Of a DNA stretch of 64,000 bases, positions 8,432 to 17,386 are shown in pieces. Numbering within the stretch: the first letter of the stretch is position 1; the number at the start of each line of letters is the position of its first letter. Below the pieces are notes generated by a model. The model was not told the DNA's origin and made no database searches. It saw only the letters and a program-made list of their open reading frames with translations. The DNA comes from Streptomyces sp. NBC_00376 (GTDB taxonomy: Bacteria; Actinomycetota; Actinomycetes; Streptomycetales; Streptomycetaceae). The position numbers and the translations under genes are program-made. Location: positions 6,820,001 to 6,884,000 of the forward strand of contig NZ_CP107960.1 of the NCBI RefSeq assembly GCF_036077095.1, given 5' to 3'.

Positions 8432-10678
8432 ATGACAGGACCCCTGGTCCCTTTCCGTGAAGTCGTTCTCAAGGTTCACAGCAGGTGCGATCTTGCTTGT
8501 GACCATTGCTATGTCTATGAACATGCAGATCAGAGCTGGCGAACCCGGCCCAGGACAATCTCTGATGATGTCATTTTCCGGACTGCTCAACGCTTGGCCG
8601 AGCATGCCAAGGCACATGCACTGCCCTCCGTGTCAGTGATCCTGCACGGAGGGGAGCCTCTACTGGCGGGGCCCGCCCGATTGCGGCGAGTCTGCGAAGT
8701 GCTCACCTCCGCCTTCGACGGCGTCGCGGAACTCGACCTCCGCATCCACACCAACGGACTCCAGCTCAGTCCGCGGTATCTCGACCTCTTCGACGAGTTC
8801 AACGTCAGGGTCGGCATCTCCCTCGACGGCGACCGGGCCGCCAACGACCGGCACCGCCGCTACGCGGACGGGCGCAGCAGTCATCCCCTGGTCCTCAAGG
8901 CCGTGGAACTGCTCCGGCAGGAGCGCTACCGCCACCTCGATCTCGGGCTCCTGTGCACCGTCGACATCGAGAACGACCCGATCGCGGTCCTCGACGCGCT
9001 CACCGAGCTCGATCCGCCGCTCATCGACTTCCTGCTCCCGCACGCCACCTGGGACGATCCGCCGCCACGTCCGGACGGTTCGCCCACCGCCTACGCCGAA
9101 TGGCTCCTCGCGGTCTTCGACCGCTGGCAGGAGCAGGGGCGTCCGGTGCCGGTGCGGCTCTTCTCCTCGGTGCTGTCCACGCTGAGCGGCGGCCCCAGCC
9201 TCACCGAGTCCCTGGGGCTCGCCCCGACCGATCTGGTCGTCGTCGAGACCGACGGCCAGCTGGAGCAGGTCGACTCGCTCAAGAGCGCCTACGAGGGCGC
9301 CGCGGCCACCGGCTTCGACGTCTTCACCCACACCTTGGACGAGGTGGCGGCCCACCCCGGGGTGCGGGCCCGTCAGCTCGGGCTGGCCGGTGTCAGCGAG
9401 ACCTGCCGCAGCTGTCCCGTCGTGCGCTCGTGCGGCGGCGGGCTCTACACCCACCGGTACCGCTCCACCGGGCCGTCCGGCGAGTTCGACAACCCGTCCG
9501 TGTACTGCGAGGACCTGGCCGCCCTGGTGCGCGGCATCGAGGCGCGCACGGCGGCCTCCCTCGTCGCGCCCGAGATTGCCGACCCGGTCGAGCTGGCCGC
9601 CTCCCAGCGAGAGCTCACCCGCATGCTGCTGGCCCGGCTGAACGCCGACGTCGAGGAGCACGGCGACGAGCGGTGGGTCCGGGCCTGGGAGCTGGCCGCC
9701 GCCATCGAGGCCGACGAGGAGGGGGCCCGCGGCCTGGACGAGGTGCTGGCCCACCCGTACACCCGCACCTGGCTGCTCCGTGCCCTGGAAGCGCTCCACG
9801 ACGAACGGCCGGGGGCGGTTGAGCACGCGCTGCGACTGCCGGCTCATCTCGCGGCCGCCGCCGTACGGGCCGGCCTCGACATCCCCGTGGGGGTGGGCTA
9901 CGCGGACGGCAGGCTGGTCCTTCCGGGGCTCGGCGAGTTGCGGATCGGGGGAGCGGGGGGGCGCGGCACGGCGCTGGTGCGCGCCGTCGAGGACGGCTTC
10001 CTGGTCCGGCGGGACGAGGGCGACCCGGCCGAGTGGCGGGTGGCGCCGACGGCGGCCGGTCCCGGCTGGCGGCCGGTGCGCCGGCTCTCGGTTCCCGGCG
10101 CCGCTTCCGGCCCGGTGCTCGACCTGGCGATCGACGACCTCGACCCGTACCGAGACTGCTTCGCCGCGCCGGCTTCGGCCGCGCTCGACGACCGGGCCGC
10201 CGCGGAGCTGGTGGCCAGGATCGGCGACGCCTGGACGCTGATCGTGGCGAAGGCGCCGCTGCGGGCCGCGGAGATGGCGGGGCGCCTCACCACCCTCACG
10301 CCGCTCATCGGTCCCGCCGCGGCCGAACCCGCCGTGGGGCGGCACGGCTACGGCGCGCTGGGCATCGTCGCGGACGGCAGTGCCGAGGAGTTGGCGCTCG
10401 CGCTGCTGCGCGGATCGCGGCGGGCCGAATTGCAGGCGCTGGCCGATGTCACGGATCTTTACGCGGCGGACGGCGCCTGGGAACATCGAATTCCCTGGCA
10501 GGAAGAACCAGTTCCGTTTTCCCGTTTGCTGGCCGAGACCTATGAACGGATGGCGTTGAGCGCATTCGAGCCACGCTGTCTGGAGGGCGTACCACAGGCC
10601 CTCGATACGCTGGAGGGTGCCGCCGAGCTCACCGTCAGCGGAAAGCGGCTGCTGGATCTGATGCGAAAAGAGATCTGA
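8432..10678 (+). CDS. fxsB: Radical SAM/SPASM maturase with inactive metallohydrolase-like extension
   Basis: 748 residues. Radical SAM cluster Cys19-x3-Cys23-x2-Cys26 (RCDLACDHC), SAM-binding HGGEPLL at 72-78, SPASM domain with Cys325, Cys328, Cys334 and Cys359 (CRSCPVVRSCGGG). The remaining half, about 375-748, resembles the HExxH peptide-modification family but I find no HExxH, matching the 'inactivated metallohydrolase extension' form described for FxsB. Expected reaction: SAM-dependent Phe-to-Ser cyclophane formation on FxsA. Start ATG 8432 has GGTGG immediately before. Both ends of the gene are less GC-biased than the middle (for example 8450-8600 and 10450-10560), a possible trace of an accessory origin. 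Next gene fxsC lies downstream on the same strand. Confidence 0.92.
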   Translation: MTGPLVPFREVVLKVHSRCDLACDHCYVYEHADQSWRTRPRTISDDVIFRTAQRLAEHAKAHALPSVSVILHGGEPLLAGPARLRRVCEVLTSAFDGVAELDLRIHTNGLQLSPRYLDLFDEFNVRVGISLDGDRAANDRHRRYADGRSSHPLVLKAVELLRQERYRHLDLGLLCTVDIENDPIAVLDALTELDPPLIDFLLPHATWDDPPPRPDGSPTAYAEWLLAVFDRWQEQGRPVPVRLFSSVLSTLSGGPSLTESLGLAPTDLVVVETDGQLEQVDSLKSAYEGAAATGFDVFTHTLDEVAAHPGVRARQLGLAGVSETCRSCPVVRSCGGGLYTHRYRSTGPSGEFDNPSVYCEDLAALVRGIEARTAASLVAPEIADPVELAASQRELTRMLLARLNADVEEHGDERWVRAWELAAAIEADEEGARGLDEVLAHPYTRTWLLRALEALHDERPGAVEHALRLPAHLAAAAVRAGLDIPVGVGYADGRLVLPGLGELRIGGAGGRGTALVRAVEDGFLVRRDEGDPAEWRVAPTAAGPGWRPVRRLSVPGAASGPVLDLAIDDLDPYRDCFAAPASAALDDRAAAELVARIGDAWTLIVAKAPLRAAEMAGRLTTLTPLIGPAAAEPAVGRHGYGALGIVADGSAEELALALLRGSRRAELQALADVTDLYAADGAWEHRIPWQEEPVPFSRLLAETYERMALSAFEPRCLEGVPQALDTLEGAAELTVSGKRLLDLMRKEI

Positions 10679-10912
10679 GGGTCGAATTCCGGTTCGGCCG
10701 AAGGGTCGGAACACACGGGACAACTGGGAGGAACAGCCGCAGACCGAATTCGATCAAGGAAATGTTCGGCGGAACCTGGGAACGTATGACTGAAAACCGG
10801 CGTTGAATGACCGAACGCCATGGGGGTGGAGCAAGGTCCGCTCCGGAATGATGAATTCGCTCGCATTCACTTCAGTCCCCGGATGCGGGTGCTCACACAG
10901 GACGGGGGTCGT

Positions 10913-12244
10913 GTGCACGCAACAACGCAGCAGCGAGCGGCGGACCATCGGCCGTACTTCTTCTTGAGTTATGCCCATACACCGGGCTACGGCCGTGGAA
11001 CCGACCCGGATATGTGGGTCGAACGCCTCTTCAAGGATCTCTGTGACCATGTACTGGCCATGACGGATCTGCCCGCGGGCGCGCCCGCGGGGTTCATCGA
11101 CCGCGAGATACGCTCCGGCGAGGGCTGGTCGGAACGGCTCGGTGAGGTGCTCGCCACCTGCCGGGTGTTCGTTCCGCTGTTCTCGCCGCGCTATTTCGCG
11201 AGCGAGATGTGCGGCAAGGAGTGGTACGCATTCGCCCAGCGCGCCATCCATCACCGCGCCCGCTCCAACCAGCGGGCCGAGGCGATCGTCCCGGCCCTCT
11301 GGGTCCCGGTACCCCCGAGCCAACTCCCCGGCCCCGCCGAGCGATTACAGTTCAACCACCGTGATTTCGGGGACCGTTACGTCAGTGACGGACTCTACGG
11401 GCTGATCAAACTCCGGCTCTTCGCCGAGGAGTACGAGCGCGCGGTGTACGAACTCGCCAAGCGCATCGTCAACGTCGCCGACACCATAAGGATCGGCACC
11501 GGCCGCCCCGTCGACTACCGGCTGGCGCCCAGTGCCTTCGGCCCGCCCAACAGCTCGATGGGCGGCCCCCGTCCGATGCAGGTCACCATCGCCGCCGCCA
11601 CCCGGCACGACCTGCCCGCCGGACGCAGTGCCGACTACTACGGAGACAGTCCGCAGGACTGGAACCCCTACCACCCGGCCGCCGCCCGGCCGCTGGCCTA
11701 TGTCGCCGAGGACCTGGTGCGCTCCCTCAACTACCAGGCGACCATCTCCTCCTTCGACGAGGAGACCGGGCACGGAGAAGGCAAGCAGCCGCCCAGCAGA
11801 CCGGAGATCCTGCTCGTCGACCGCTGGGCCCTGCAGGACGAGGACCGGTGCCGGCGGCTCGCCGCCTTCGACGCCGAGAACCGCCCCTGGGTGACGATGA
11901 TCGTGCCGTGGAACCGGGAGGACCACGAGAGCATGGCGGCCGAGGCCGAACTGACCGAGAAGCTCGAACAGACCATGCCGACCAAGATGCGCCAGGGACG
12001 GGCCTACTGCCGGGCCGCCGCCAAGGGCGTCCCCAGCATGGAGGCCTTCGGGCAGATCCTGCCGCAGGTGGTCGAGGTGGCGGCCCAGCAGTACCTGAGA
12101 CACGCGGCGGTGTACCCACCCGCCACCGGAGGCGGTCACACCGAACGGACACGGCTGATGGGGCCGATGGCGCAGACGAACTACATCCCCGAGACACACG
12201 ACCCTGCGACGGATGCGGAGGACACGGATGACGGCCAGTCGTGA
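10913..12244 (+). CDS. fxsC: TIR-domain protein FxsC
   Basis: About 443 residues from the GTG at 10913, preferred because AGGA and GGGGG lie just upstream and the product starts right before the TIR fold. In-frame starts at 10820 (ATG) and 10883 (ATG) lack clear ribosome sites. The TIR domain opens with PYFFLSYAHTPG and includes EGWSERLGEVLATCRVFVPLFSPRYF and SEMCGKEWYAF. The Glu in CGKEW (about residue 103) occupies the position of the catalytic Glu of NAD-cleaving TIRs, so enzymatic activity is possible. The C-terminal part (from about 220) carries PMQVTIAAATRHDLPAG and WVTMIVPWN, the FxsC-type tail. Contains a TTA codon at 11345-11347 (bldA-dependent). Overlaps fxsT by 17 bases. Confidence 0.85.
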   Translation: MHATTQQRAADHRPYFFLSYAHTPGYGRGTDPDMWVERLFKDLCDHVLAMTDLPAGAPAGFIDREIRSGEGWSERLGEVLATCRVFVPLFSPRYFASEMCGKEWYAFAQRAIHHRARSNQRAEAIVPALWVPVPPSQLPGPAERLQFNHRDFGDRYVSDGLYGLIKLRLFAEEYERAVYELAKRIVNVADTIRIGTGRPVDYRLAPSAFGPPNSSMGGPRPMQVTIAAATRHDLPAGRSADYYGDSPQDWNPYHPAAARPLAYVAEDLVRSLNYQATISSFDEETGHGEGKQPPSRPEILLVDRWALQDEDRCRRLAAFDAENRPWVTMIVPWNREDHESMAAEAELTEKLEQTMPTKMRQGRAYCRAAAKGVPSMEAFGQILPQVVEVAAQQYLRHAAVYPPATGGGHTERTRLMGPMAQTNYIPETHDPATDAEDTDDGQS

Positions 12245-15200
12245 CGGGCGCATCGTCACCTTCTACTCGTACAAGGGCGGCACCGGCCGCACCATGGCCC
12301 TGGCCAACACCGCCTGGATACTCGCCGCCAACGGGAAACGGGTACTGGCCGTCGACTGGGACCTGGAGGCACCCGGGCTCCACCGGTTCTTCCACCCGTT
12401 CCTCGACCCGTCGACACTCGGTGCCACCACCGGCGTCATCGATCTGATCACCGAATACGCGTGGGCCGCGACCAGCCCCGTCCAGCGCGCCGACGACTGG
12501 CACCGCGACTACGCCCGGATCCAGCCGCACGCCGTCTCCCTGACCCCCGAGGCGCTCGGCTGGGAGTTCCCGCAGGGCGGCACGCTCGACTTCGTCTCCG
12601 CGGGACGGCAGAACCGCGAGTACTCCGCGACCGTCTCCACCTTCGACTGGGACAACTTCTACGACCGGCTCGGCGGCGGCCACTTCTTCGACGCCCTGCG
12701 CGACGACATGAAGGCCAACTACGACTACGTCCTCATCGACAGCCGGACCGGCCTCAGCGACATCGCCGACATCTGCACCGTCCACCTCCCCGACGTCCTC
12801 GTCGACTGCTTCACGCTCAGCGACCAGTCCATCGACGGCGCCGCCTCCGTCGCCCGGCAGATCTCCGAGCGCTACACCGGCCGCCCCATCTCCATCTTCC
12901 CCGTCCCGATGCGCATCGACGAGGGCGAGAAGGAGAAGGCGGATGCCGGACGGGCGCTGGCCCGGCTGAAGTTCGACCGGCTGCCGCGCGACCTGTCCGG
13001 GGACGAACTCACCGCCTACTGGGGCGCGGTGGAGATCCCGTACCGCCCCTACTACGCCTACGAGGAGACCCTCGCCACCTTCGGCGACGAGGCCGGTCTC
13101 ACCAACTCCCTGCTCTCCGCCTTCGAGCGGCTCACCTCCGTCATCACCAACCAGCAGATCACCTCGATGCCACCGGTCGGCGAAGAGGTGCGGCTGCGCA
13201 TCCGGGACGCGTTCACCCGGCGCAGGCCGGCGCTGCCGGCCGATCTCTTCCTCAGCTATGTGGCGGAGAACCGGATGTGGGCCGACTGGATCGAGTCCGT
13301 GCTCACCCGGGCCGGGTTCCGCGTCGTGCCGCGCGACGTGTCCGCCCAGCGGGAGAACGTGGAACAGGCGCCCGCCGAGAGCGCCGCCCGTACCGTGGTG
13401 CTGCTCTCCAGCGCCTACCTCAAGTCCCAGCGCGCGGTGAACCTCTGGGACCGGGCCGTGGCGGAGGACCCCGGCGGCGGCCGGCGCCATCTGCTGCCAC
13501 TCAGGGTCGGTGACGTACGGCTCTCCGCGCCCTACATCGACCGCAACCCCGTCGACCTCTTCCGGCTCGACGAGGTGCACGCCGCCGCCGCCCTGCTGCG
13601 CGCCCTGGACCGGCCCGTACAGCTCACCGACGCGGTGTCGCCCGGACCGCGCTTCCCGGGCACCGTCCCCAGGATCTGGAACGCCCCGCCGCGCAACCCC
13701 GGCTTCACCGGCCGCTCCCTGGTCCTGGAACGGATGCGCGACCAGCTCGGCGGCGGCATGGCCGTGGTGCTGCCGCAGCCGCAGACCCTGTACGGGCTCG
13801 GCGGCGTCGGCAAGACCCAGGTCGCCCTGGAGTACGTGCACCGCTTCATGGCCGACTACGACCTGGTCTGGTGGATATCTTCCGAGCAGACCGACGACGT
13901 GGTGGCCGCGCTCGCCGAGCTCGCGGTCCGGCTCGGCGCCCAGGGCGGCGACGACATGGCGGCCGCCTCCCAGGAGGCCGTGGACCTGCTGCGCCGGGGT
14001 GTTCCCTCGGACCGCTGGCTGCTGGTCTTCGACAACGCCGACGACCCCGAACGGCTCCGCCGCTACTTCCCGCAGGGCGGCTCGGGCCACATCCTGGTCA
14101 CCTCGCGCAACCAGGCATGGTCCCAGCACGGCGACGCGCTGCCGGTCGACGTCTTCCTGCGCGAGGAGTCCATCGAGCACCTCCAGCGCCGGGCCCCGGG
14201 GCTGAGCGACGAGGACGCCGCCCAGGTGGCCACCGCCGTCGGTGACCTGCCGCTGGCCGTGGAGCAGGCGGCGGCCTGGATCGCGGAGACCGCCACCCCG
14301 ATCGACACCTATCTCGAACAGCTGGCCCAGCAGGCGCCCGAGGTCCTGGCGCTCAACCAGCCGGCCGGATACCCGGAGCCGGTCGCCGCGACCTGGAACA
14401 TCTCCATCCAGCGGCTCAAGGAGCGCTCGCCCGCCGCGGTCCGGCTGCTCCAGCTCTGCGCCTTCTTCGCACCCGAGCCCATCTCGGGGAACCTCCTGTA
14501 CAGCAAGGAGATGATCGAGGCGCTGAAGCCGTACGACGCCTCGCTCCAGGAGAAGCTGGTGCTGGGCCGGGTCATCCGGGAGATCGGCCGGTTCGCCCTC
14601 GCCAAGGTCGACCAGGTCTCCAACTCCATCCAGGTGCACCGGCTCGTCCAGGCCGTCATCCGGGCGCAGCTCACCGAGGAGGAGCAGCAGGACGCCCGGC
14701 ATGCCGTCCACCGCATCCTGGCGGGCGCCCGGCCCGACGACGACGAGCCGATCGACAACCCCTCGACCTGGCCGCAGTTCGCCACCATCTGGCCGCACCT
14801 CGGCCCGTCCGACGCGCGCAACTGCAAGGAGCCCGAGGCCCGCAGGCTGCTGATCGACCGGGTCCGCTACCTCTGGAAGCGCGGTGACTTCCGGACCGCG
14901 ACGACGGTCTGCGAGGAGCTGCGCGAGATCTGGCGTCAGACGCTGGGGGAGCGGGACATCCAGTACCTCTACCTCTGCTTCCACCTCTCCAACATCTACC
15001 GCTCGCGCGGCCGTTACGTGGAGGCCAGGGAGCTCGACGAGATCACCCTGGCGACACAGCGGGAGGTCCTGGGCCCGGAGCATCCGCACACGTACATGAG
15101 CACCAGCAGCCTGGCGACCGATCTCGGCACGCTCGGGGAGTACACCAGGGCGATCGAGCTGGCGACGGAGGCCACCGACGGGTTCAACCAGATCTTCCAC

Positions 15201-16157
15201 GAGTCGCACCCGAGGACGCTGGCCGCGGCCAACAACCTGGCTTTCACCCTGCGGTCCATCGGCCAGTACGCCAAGGCCCGCGAGATCGACCAGGACGTCT
15301 TCGACCGGCGCGTCGAGGTGCTCGGCGCGGAGCATCCCTACAGTCTCTCCTCGGCCATGAACCTGGCCCGTGACCTGCGGGACGTCGGACGGTACGAGGA
15401 CTCGGTCGGCATCCTCAGCCGTACGTACGACAGCTACAAGGCCACGCTCGGCAGGGCCTTCCCGGGCACGCTGAGCGCGGCGAAGAGCCTCGCGGTGTCG
15501 CTGCGCCGAGCGGGCAGACTGGAGGACGCCCGCAGGCTCACGGTGGCCACCCGGTCCAGGTACCGGGCCAAGTACACCTCCGCCAACCCGGAGTCGCTGG
15601 CCTGCGATCTCAATATGGCGGCCGACCTGTTCGCGGCCGGTGAGGCGACTGAGGCCAGGGACACCGCACAGGAGGTCGTCGACCAGTACATGAAGGTGCC
15701 GGGGGAGAAACACCCGTACACCCTGGCCGCGCTGAACAACCTCGGCGTCTACCAGTCGGGGGCCGGCGCTTCCGAGGAGTCGGTGCGGGTGCTGACCAGG
15801 GTGGTCGCCTCGATGCGGGAGGTGTACGGGCCGGAGCACCCCAACACCCTGTTCTGCGTGATGAACCTGGCGAACGCGACGGCGGAGCGGGGCGATCTCG
15901 ATCTGGTGCTGGAGACCGAGGAGAAGGTGTCCGGGCAGCTCAGGAGGGTACTGGGGGCGCATCACCCGGAGACCCTGGCCATGACGTCGAACATGGCGGT
16001 CACGCTCGACGCGATGGGGCGCAAGGACGAGGCGCTGCGGCTGAGGACCGAGACGGTCGAGGAACTGGCCCGTCAGCTCGGTGACGACCATCCGATGACC
16101 CGGATCGCCCGGGACGACGACCGGTTCGAGCGCGAACTGGAACCGACGGCGGTGTGA
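12228..16157 (+). CDS. fxsT: FxSxx system ParA-like/TIR/NB-ARC/TPR protein
   Basis: 1309 residues from the ATG at 12228, chosen over 12213 because GGAGG sits six bases upstream. Domains in order are as follows. First is a ParA/MinD-like ATPase with deviant Walker A YKGGTGRT (about 15-22, Arg where Lys is usual) and VLAVDWDLEAPG. Second is a TIR-like domain, about 340-455 (ADLFLSYVAENRMWADWIE), whose expected catalytic Glu region reads AVNLWDRAV, apparently without the acidic residue. Third is an NB-ARC NTPase with P-loop YGLGGVGKTQVALEY (about 521-535), LLVFDNADD, ILVTSRN and GDLPLAVEQAAAW. Last are many TPR units, about 885-1290, each with NLA and ALG/HP repeats. It is a STAND-type signalling ATPase that probably senses or scaffolds the RiPP system. 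Confidence 0.88.
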   Translation: MTASRDGRIVTFYSYKGGTGRTMALANTAWILAANGKRVLAVDWDLEAPGLHRFFHPFLDPSTLGATTGVIDLITEYAWAATSPVQRADDWHRDYARIQPHAVSLTPEALGWEFPQGGTLDFVSAGRQNREYSATVSTFDWDNFYDRLGGGHFFDALRDDMKANYDYVLIDSRTGLSDIADICTVHLPDVLVDCFTLSDQSIDGAASVARQISERYTGRPISIFPVPMRIDEGEKEKADAGRALARLKFDRLPRDLSGDELTAYWGAVEIPYRPYYAYEETLATFGDEAGLTNSLLSAFERLTSVITNQQITSMPPVGEEVRLRIRDAFTRRRPALPADLFLSYVAENRMWADWIESVLTRAGFRVVPRDVSAQRENVEQAPAESAARTVVLLSSAYLKSQRAVNLWDRAVAEDPGGGRRHLLPLRVGDVRLSAPYIDRNPVDLFRLDEVHAAAALLRALDRPVQLTDAVSPGPRFPGTVPRIWNAPPRNPGFTGRSLVLERMRDQLGGGMAVVLPQPQTLYGLGGVGKTQVALEYVHRFMADYDLVWWISSEQTDDVVAALAELAVRLGAQGGDDMAAASQEAVDLLRRGVPSDRWLLVFDNADDPERLRRYFPQGGSGHILVTSRNQAWSQHGDALPVDVFLREESIEHLQRRAPGLSDEDAAQVATAVGDLPLAVEQAAAWIAETATPIDTYLEQLAQQAPEVLALNQPAGYPEPVAATWNISIQRLKERSPAAVRLLQLCAFFAPEPISGNLLYSKEMIEALKPYDASLQEKLVLGRVIREIGRFALAKVDQVSNSIQVHRLVQAVIRAQLTEEEQQDARHAVHRILAGARPDDDEPIDNPSTWPQFATIWPHLGPSDARNCKEPEARRLLIDRVRYLWKRGDFRTATTVCEELREIWRQTLGERDIQYLYLCFHLSNIYRSRGRYVEARELDEITLATQREVLGPEHPHTYMSTSSLATDLGTLGEYTRAIELATEATDGFNQIFHESHPRTLAAANNLAFTLRSIGQYAKAREIDQDVFDRRVEVLGAEHPYSLSSAMNLARDLRDVGRYEDSVGILSRTYDSYKATLGRAFPGTLSAAKSLAVSLRRAGRLEDARRLTVATRSRYRAKYTSANPESLACDLNMAADLFAAGEATEARDTAQEVVDQYMKVPGEKHPYTLAALNNLGVYQSGAGASEESVRVLTRVVASMREVYGPEHPNTLFCVMNLANATAERGDLDLVLETEEKVSGQLRRVLGAHHPETLAMTSNMAVTLDAMGRKDEALRLRTETVEELARQLGDDHPMTRIARDDDRFERELEPTAV

Positions 16158-16160
16158 GCC

Positions 16161-16194
16161 CCGGGAGCGTCCGGCCGTCGCCGGACGCTCCCGG
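16161..16194 (+). terminator. Strong hairpin terminator ending the fxs operon
   Basis: Perfect 14-bp stem CCGGGAGCGTCCGG / CCGGACGCTCCCGG, six-base loop, three bases after the fxsT stop. It also serves the convergent hydrolase gene that ends at 16212. Confidence 0.88.
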
Positions 16195-16211
16195 AACACC
16201 GGCCCTGCCCG

Positions 16212-17087
16212 TCATTCGGCGGGCGGTTCCAGCAGCCAGTTCAGGATCCTGGGCAGCGCGTGCAGCGCGTCGAAGTGCGCTGCCGCCGGTTCCACCACGA
16301 CGGTGGAGTTCGGGATGCGTTCGGCCAGCCAGCGCGAGTGGCCCACCGGGGAGAACACGTCCTTCTCGCCGTGCCACAGCAGTACGGGGCTCGTGATGTC
16401 CGCAGGGTCGAACCCCCACGGATTGCTGAACGCGAGCGCGTCGTCGATCCAGCCCCAGGCCGAAGTGCGCAGCCCCTCACGGTAGTTGCGCAGCAGCATG
16501 GTGCGGACCCCGGCGTCGTTGACCACCATCCGGTCGGAGTCGGTCAGCTCCCGGCGCAGATCGTCGATGAGCTGGACCGGGTTCCTCCTGATCACCGCGG
16601 ACCGGGAGATGAACGACTCCGCGAGCCCGTCCGGATCGGCCGTCGCCGTGGAGTACGCCAGCACGTTGGAGGCGGCCATCCCGTCGAACCAGTCGAGACC
16701 GTCGGCCCCCCGGGGGGCCAACGCGACCAGTGCGGCGGTGCGGGTCACCCGCTCGGGCATCAGCGCCGCGCAGGCCAGGGCATGCGGGGCACCACCGGAG
16801 CGGCCCACCACGGCGAACCGTTCGAGCCCGAGGTGGTCGGCGATGGCCCGTACGTCCTGAACGGCATCGGCGACACAGCGGCCCGGCAGCCGGTCGGACT
16901 CGCCGTAGCCCGGCCGGTCGTAGGTGATGAGCTGGGTCTTGCGCTGGTACAGGACCATGCCGCGCGGAGCCGGACCGAGCCTGCTGCCGGGCATCCCGTG
17001 CAGCAGGAAGACCGGTCTGCCGCGAGGATCCCCCCGTCGCTCCACCACCAGATGCCGCCCGTCCACCGCGCGCACCCGACTACGCAC
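16212..17087 (-). CDS. Alpha/beta-fold hydrolase
   Basis: 291 residues. Oxyanion-loop FLLHGMPGSR, nucleophile elbow GRSGGA with Ser97, acid in HGEKDVFSP, and the histidine in AAAHFDAL near the C-terminus: a complete triad. No signal peptide, so cytoplasmic. The long DGLAESFISRSAVIRRNPVQLIDDL region is the cap domain. GTG start with a textbook AAGGAGG site eight bases upstream. Single gene, convergent with fxsT. It resembles proline-iminopeptidase-like and epoxide-hydrolase-like Streptomyces proteins, but the substrate cannot be told. Confidence 0.85.
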   Translation of the reverse strand: MRSRVRAVDGRHLVVERRGDPRGRPVFLLHGMPGSRLGPAPRGMVLYQRKTQLITYDRPGYGESDRLPGRCVADAVQDVRAIADHLGLERFAVVGRSGGAPHALACAALMPERVTRTAALVALAPRGADGLDWFDGMAASNVLAYSTATADPDGLAESFISRSAVIRRNPVQLIDDLRRELTDSDRMVVNDAGVRTMLLRNYREGLRTSAWGWIDDALAFSNPWGFDPADITSPVLLWHGEKDVFSPVGHSRWLAERIPNSTVVVEPAAAHFDALHALPRILNWLLEPPAE

Positions 17088-17324
17088 TTGGCGCCTCCTT
17101 GGAATGGTGCGGGCACCGCGTGCCCGTCTTTTCCCGCCCGATTCGATGATGACTCATCAGAGCTCTTACCGGGTATGGGAGTTGGAAACCCATTGGAGGG
17201 CTGCGGATGCTGCGGGAGGGGTCGGACCCAGCTGTTGCGGGCGGAGCCGAGTCCGCCGGCGGCGATGCGGTCCGGGCTTCGGTGAGGGCATCGAGGGCGC
17301 CCTGTTCCGGTCCTGCCGCACGGC
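17088..17324. other. Non-coding stretch upstream of the hydrolase gene
   Basis: Holds the hydrolase promoter region. TGATGACTCATCA near 17145-17160 is an 11-base near-palindrome that could bind a regulator. I see no supported gene here; the reading frames present have atypical codon use. Confidence 0.45.
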
Positions 17325-17369
17325 GACGGGCTCGTCCGCATCGATCGAGGCGATGCGGACGAGCCCGTC
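17325..17369 (-). terminator. Long hairpin terminator after the phospholipase gene
   Basis: Perfect 19-bp stem, arms GACGGGCTCGTCCGCATCG and CGATGCGGACGAGCCCGTC, with a seven-base loop, 17 bases beyond the phospholipase stop. Confidence 0.85.
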
Positions 17370-17386
17370 GTCACGTTCAGAAGGAG

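Noticed and set aside
6487..16157. Mobile genomic island with integrase or att sites
   Set aside because: No integrase, transposase, tRNA or flanking direct repeats were seen, so accessory origin rests only on gene content and mildly lower GC.
11727..16199. Very long open frame (1490 residues) on the minus strand opposite fxsC/fxsT
   Set aside because: An effect of GC-rich codon bias: it is composed of low-complexity Gly/Arg/Asp/Val residues, has no domains and is opposite a gene with clear domain content.
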